Assembly: GCA_910574915.1 (NCBI GenBank)
Contig: CAJTCR010000017.1
Coordinates: 30,202 to 94,201 of the forward strand
Length of the DNA: 64,000 nucleotides
Direction of reading: 5' to 3'
DNA from: Eubacteriaceae bacterium
GTDB taxonomy: Bacteria; Bacillota; Clostridia; Lachnospirales; Lachnospiraceae
Made by a program: the position numbers and the translations under genes. The notes under the pieces were generated by a model that saw nothing but the letters and a program-made list of their open reading frames with translations, was not told the origin of the DNA and did no database searches. Of this stretch, positions 60,800-64,000 are shown piece by piece. Every line of letters begins with the position of its first letter. Within the stretch, counting starts at the first letter, position 1.

Positions 60800-61061
60800 G
60801 CATAAACGGCACAAAACGGGTGTACTGCCTGGCTGGTATCCCGGCAGGGCAGTATGCTGTTATGTCTTCCAGTCCAGTTTTATTTGATCCATCTGAGACA
60901 ATATAGCTGCCCGAAGGATTGCTTATATACTCCTGTATCATCTCAACCAACGTTGTTTTTCCTGTCGCGCTGTCGCCACGGACAATCGTAAGATTTCTTT
61001 TCAGTTCAAAATCATATCGCAGCCGTCTGGAAGAAACGACTACCCGATACCTTCCTTTCAT
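60800..61061 (-). pseudogene. Truncated P-loop ATPase gene
   Basis: Only the first 65 or so codons look like a real gene: MKGRYRVVVSSRRLRYDFEL, then NLTIVRGDSATGKTTLVEMI with a Walker A motif. After about SDGSNKTGLED the frame continues without family resemblance straight into the antisense of the response-regulator gene. The ribosome site AGGAAGGAG is intact. In related gut Clostridia a full-length ATPase of this type follows a DUF4869 gene (from memory of the family), so here the 3' part has been lost, probably by deletion joining it to the 60799 end. Confidence 0.6.
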
Positions 61062-61090
61062 CCTTTTCTCCTTCCTGATACTTTATCCGG

Positions 61091-61528
61091 CTAGACATAT
61101 TCTCCGGCGATTGGTACAAGCTCCTTCATAGAATAAACAATCTGATTCGTATTTAAAATGCGGATCTGAAAAGAATCTTTTCCAAAATTCATCAAATGCC
61201 TTAAATTTATTGTCCGGTCTTCTTTCTCAGCGATTTTTAAAAGCCACTTTGCACAATTATCTCCACAGGTTGATGCATTAAATACCCGATCTGTATGAAA
61301 CTTCACCAGAATCAGTGTCTTTACTCCGCCAGAAAGCTGAACAGGTGGTATTTTTCCAAGTATAGGGCTGTCTATTACTCCGCTGTCTAGCACTGTTGAA
61401 CTGTCAACATCCAAAATCATTTCCTTTATAAAAGGATCAGTAATCCACTCATCCGCATAATCATATTTGAAATAAGACGCGGTATTAAATACTGCATCCG
61501 CCATATCTCCATAAAATATATTTAGCAT
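61091..61528 (-). CDS. DUF4869-family protein
   Basis: 145 residues, soluble. The sequence matches the DUF4869 pattern: MLNIFYGDMADAVFNTASYF, WITDPFIKEMILDVD, IDSPILGKIPPVQLSGGVKT, NASTCGDNCAKWLLKIA and NLRHLMNFGKDSFQIRILN. The function of the family is unknown. It is usually paired with a small P-loop ATPase, here the truncated gene 29 nt downstream, so this copy may be a relic or act without its partner. Conserved Cys in CGDNC could bind metal (guess). Confidence 0.85.
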   Translation of the reverse strand: MLNIFYGDMADAVFNTASYFKYDYADEWITDPFIKEMILDVDSSTVLDSGVIDSPILGKIPPVQLSGGVKTLILVKFHTDRVFNASTCGDNCAKWLLKIAEKEDRTINLRHLMNFGKDSFQIRILNTNQIVYSMKELVPIAGEYV

Positions 61529-61734
61529 TATCTCTTACCTCACATACTTTGTTAAAAAACTGGCTTAAAAGAATATCTTTATGTTATCATATTCAAACAG
61601 CAACAGCAACAAATAATACTACTGCAAAAAAATTCCTCTGCACTGCCAATATTTCATCTCCGTCTGCGACATTATATAATGAAAGGTTTTTTCAACAATC
61701 GTACATCACATACATCATATGGAGGAAATCAACT

Positions 61735-62301
61735 GTGGAACATATGGAGGACAGCCAGATTGTCGCGCTGTACCATAAGCGTGATGAACAGGCGATTACA
61801 GAAAGCAGCCGCAAATACGGCGCACTGTGCTGGCGCATTGCAAAAAACATATTAAACAGTACCGAAGATGCAAAGGAATGCGTCAATGACACCTGGTTTG
61901 CCGCCTGGTGCCGGATGCCGCCGGATCAGCCGCTGTCTCTTGGTGCATTTTTAGGACGGATTACCCGCAACGTATCGATCAGCCGCTGGCGCAGCAATCA
62001 TGCCAAAAAGCGCAGCCGCGGCATGGAAGTCCTGCTTTCGGAACTGGACGAATGTATCCCTGACACCGCGAATGTCGAACAGGCAGTTGAGCGGCGGGAG
62101 CTTGCCCGGCTGTTAGACCGTTGGCTGGACAGCCTGCCCGCGGAAGACTGTGTCTTATTTGTCAGGCGCTACTGGTACGCAGAAGCAGTCCATGCGCTTG
62201 CGCGGGAACACCGATGCACACAAAACCAAATGGCACAGAAAATGATGCACCTGCGCCGACAGCTAAAGTTATTTTTAGAACAGGAAGGAGTATGCTTATG
62301 A
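61735..62301 (+). CDS. ECF-type RNA polymerase sigma factor
   Basis: 188 residues. Region 2 is at about 10-85 (IVALYHKRDEQAITESSRKY, EDAKECVNDTWFAAWCRMP, LGAFLGRITRNVSISRWRSN) and region 4 at about 125-185, less conserved (RRELARLLDRWLDSLPAEDC, MAQKMMHLRRQLKLFLE). It resembles the gut-Firmicute ECF group whose genes are followed by a membrane protein acting as anti-sigma factor. The start is a GTG at 61735, 9 nt after GGAGG; the frame opens much earlier without support. A TATAAT box lies at 61675-61680 with a poor -35. Its stop overlaps the serpin start as ATGA (62298-62301), so the two are translationally coupled. Confidence 0.87.
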   Translation: MEHMEDSQIVALYHKRDEQAITESSRKYGALCWRIAKNILNSTEDAKECVNDTWFAAWCRMPPDQPLSLGAFLGRITRNVSISRWRSNHAKKRSRGMEVLLSELDECIPDTANVEQAVERRELARLLDRWLDSLPAEDCVLFVRRYWYAEAVHALAREHRCTQNQMAQKMMHLRRQLKLFLEQEGVCL

Positions 62302-63785
62302 AAAAAAATCATTCCCACACAAAAAGTACAAAGCTCTATGATGGCATTACCGATATCCGGGACGACCTTATCGACCATGCAAAGCCTCATTGGAAACACA
62401 AAAAAAAGACATGGCGCTTTACTGCTGCCGCCGCGGTTTTTGCCGCAGCCGCCGCGCTTGCCGCCGCACTGTTTCCGTTTGGCAATCCTGCTTCCACATC
62501 CGCCCATATCATTCAAAAAGCTGACTACCCGCAGTCTGCTCCTTATCCTGACGAAGCAGCCTACACAGACAAAAATGGAAACATCAAAGACAGCTTTGAC
62601 GATGCCTATGACGCCTGGTGGGAGGATACTTCCAAAAGGCGCCAGCTTGCAAACGGCTATGCAGACTCGATGGATGGTTTTCTAAGCAAAAGCATCCAGC
62701 AGTTTTTAAGCGCATCGCCCGGAGAAAACATCGCATATTCTCCATTAAATCTATATCTTGCGCTTGGAATGCTTGCCGAGCTGACCGACGGCAGCAGCAG
62801 GCAGCAGCTTTTTGATCTTTTGGACTGTAAAGACCTGAAAACGCTGCGCAGCCGGGCAAACAGCCTGTGGAATGCAAATTACTGCGACGACGGCGCCACT
62901 GCCCGGATTCTTGCCAGCTCCCTGTGGCTGAACGAATCGGTTCGTTATGTCCCGTCCACAATGAAATCGCTGGCGAAAAACTATTACGCTTCCTCTTACC
63001 AGGGAAAAATGGGTTCCAAAGAATATACCCGTATGATGCACGACTGGCTGAACAAACAGACCAACGGGCTTTTAAAGGAACAGGTATCCGGTATTGATGT
63101 CCTAAAAGAAAATACGATACTCGCCCTTGCCACGACCGTTTATTTCCGCGGCAAATGGCTCAGCGAATTTTTACCGGAAAACACCTCTCCCCAGACGTTT
63201 CACACCGCTTCCGGCGACAGGGAATGTGATTTTATGCACAAAGAAGAAACAGACGAAACTTACTATTGGGGAAAGCATTTTTCAGCCGTTTCACAAACGA
63301 TGGGCGACTCCGGCTCCATGTGGTTCCTTCTGCCAAACGAAGGCGTAACCGTGGATGACCTGCTTTCTGACAGCCAGGCAATGGACTTTATCGTATCCAA
63401 AGACCGTTCACAATGGAAGCATCAAAAAAACGTACTGGTTAACCTTGCTGTCCCAAAATTCGACATTTCCTCTCAGATAAACCTTGCAGACGGAATGAAA
63501 ACGCTCGGCATTACAGATGTTTTTGACCCCGAAAAATCCGATTTTTCACCAATGACACGCAATACAGACGGCATTTATTTGTCCCAGGCAAAACACGCCG
63601 TACGTGTGGCAGTCGATGAACAGGGCGTAACAGCCGCAGCCTATACCGTCATGTCCATGTCAGGAGGGGGGTCAACAATGCCGGAAGAAGTTATTGACTT
63701 TGTATTAGACCGGCCGTTCTTATTTATTATTACGGATGCCGCCGGGCTTCCGCTGTTTGCTGGTAGTGTCTGCCAGCCAGAATAA
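62298..63785 (+). CDS. Membrane-anchored serpin with cytoplasmic tail
   Basis: 495 residues. A short basic cytoplasmic N-terminus (1-40, with LYDGITDIRDDLIDHAKPHW) is followed by one membrane helix (about 41-59, Ala-rich) and an acidic linker. A complete serpin domain then runs from about 135 to 495: NIAYSPLNLYLALGMLAELT, LATTVYFRGKW, then the hinge and reactive loop (Glu441, GVTAAAYTVMSM, then GGGS) and FLFIITDAAGLPLFAGSV. The hinge is Ala-rich as in inhibitory serpins; by spacing from Glu441 the scissile bond falls in the GGGS stretch, hinting at an elastase-like target. The N-terminal tail resembles those of sigma-bound anti-sigma proteins. The start is the ATG at 62298, 7 nt after AAGGAG. 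Confidence 0.87.
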   Translation: MKKNHSHTKSTKLYDGITDIRDDLIDHAKPHWKHKKKTWRFTAAAAVFAAAAALAAALFPFGNPASTSAHIIQKADYPQSAPYPDEAAYTDKNGNIKDSFDDAYDAWWEDTSKRRQLANGYADSMDGFLSKSIQQFLSASPGENIAYSPLNLYLALGMLAELTDGSSRQQLFDLLDCKDLKTLRSRANSLWNANYCDDGATARILASSLWLNESVRYVPSTMKSLAKNYYASSYQGKMGSKEYTRMMHDWLNKQTNGLLKEQVSGIDVLKENTILALATTVYFRGKWLSEFLPENTSPQTFHTASGDRECDFMHKEETDETYYWGKHFSAVSQTMGDSGSMWFLLPNEGVTVDDLLSDSQAMDFIVSKDRSQWKHQKNVLVNLAVPKFDISSQINLADGMKTLGITDVFDPEKSDFSPMTRNTDGIYLSQAKHAVRVAVDEQGVTAAAYTVMSMSGGGSTMPEEVIDFVLDRPFLFIITDAAGLPLFAGSVCQPE

Positions 63786-63805
63786 TCCGTGTTACGGCGA
63801 ACAAG

Positions 63806-64000
63806 TTTGAATTGCTTTGTTCACAGGAAGGGACGCTGGGAGAGAGGATCGGCACACCCTGGCGGCGTCCATTCCAGAATGCTAAGAATCTCTAGGTATC
63901 CTGCTGAGACGCTGTGGCAGTGTCCGGTCGCGGCACCTTTAGCTGCCAGCAGGCAGCGAACTAGGTGCCGCGACCGTCCACAGCCACAGCGTCTCAGCAG
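63806..64000. repeat. Palindromic repeat copy H, cut by window end
   Basis: Starts at TTTGAATTGCTTTGTTCACA 20 nt after the serpin stop. CTGCTGAGACGCTGTGGC (63901-63918) is perfectly matched by its complement at 63983-64000, and CGGTCGCGGCACCT (63925-63938) by 63963-63976, with CTGCC..GGCAG at the tip. Unlike copies C-G, both halves are of the same type; the CCAGGGGCGCAGCCAAG segment is absent. The right outer arm lies beyond the window. Confidence 0.82.

Overview
The window reads as chromosomal DNA of a spore-forming, gut-type Lachnospiraceae (class Clostridia). This is inferred from gene content, not from a database match. The evidence is a SCIFF peptide with its radical-SAM maturase and TIGR04086 partner beside a fused secDF; the spoIIA operon and spoVAA/spoVAB; a DUF4869 protein; BspA-type leucine-rich-repeat surface proteins; diaminopimelate dehydrogenase; and a valS T-box leader. 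No rRNA, CRISPR array, phage or plasmid genes were seen.

Layout. 1-4270: an operon ending in a TetR regulator and an RND-type pump (cut by the window edge), then a secreted Ig-like protein. 4485-9377: purC-purF-purB-cysE. 9532-9699: tRNA-Met and tRNA-Val with promoter and terminator. 9800-11323: a sigV/rsiV pair behind an ECF-type promoter. 11455-18081: a broken Rpn-like nuclease gene, a GNAT-cytidine deaminase fusion, glyA-serS, and a large share of a dispersed palindromic repeat family. 18082-23825: an XRE regulator, secDF, the SCIFF locus and a GNAT protein. 24001-30192: cyclophilin, CheC, a 41-aa membrane peptide, two LRR surface proteins and a FliD-like protein. 30360-36495: an amino-acid ABC transporter, a hybrid histidine kinase and a GGDEF protein. 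36643-41139: carB and ddh, divergent. 41160-41795: two more palindromes. 41801-48197: a chemoreceptor, spoIIA operon, TPR protein and FapA-like protein. 48341-53290: T-box-valS, then spoVA genes. 53420-56602: coaBC, hemerythrin and a sugar kinase. 56776-60799: a hybrid kinase and response regulator. 61091-63785: DUF4869, a truncated ATPase, and an ECF sigma factor translationally coupled to a membrane-anchored serpin. 63806-64000: another palindrome.

The most unusual signal is the roughly 250-310 bp palindrome family (full copies near 12231, 16631, 17176, 17520, 41160, 41537 and 63806, plus fragments). The arm sequence differs between copies, yet the two arms of one copy match each other, while certain mispaired segments keep the same sequence in most copies. 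Most copies start within 50 nt downstream of a stop codon. Also notable are the ECF sigma/serpin pair, which looks like a protease-sensing switch, and a candidate structured RNA transcribed divergently from the XRE gene, with a palindromic operator inside its promoter.

How the genes work together. Two sigma/anti-sigma-like modules, sigV-rsiV and sigma-serpin, plausibly watch for host lysozyme and proteases. The chemoreceptor, CheC, GGDEF protein and two hybrid kinases give a signalling layer. glyA, serS, cysE and the purine genes share serine, glycine and one-carbon metabolism. Coordinates of promoters and hairpins were read by eye; nothing was computed or searched.
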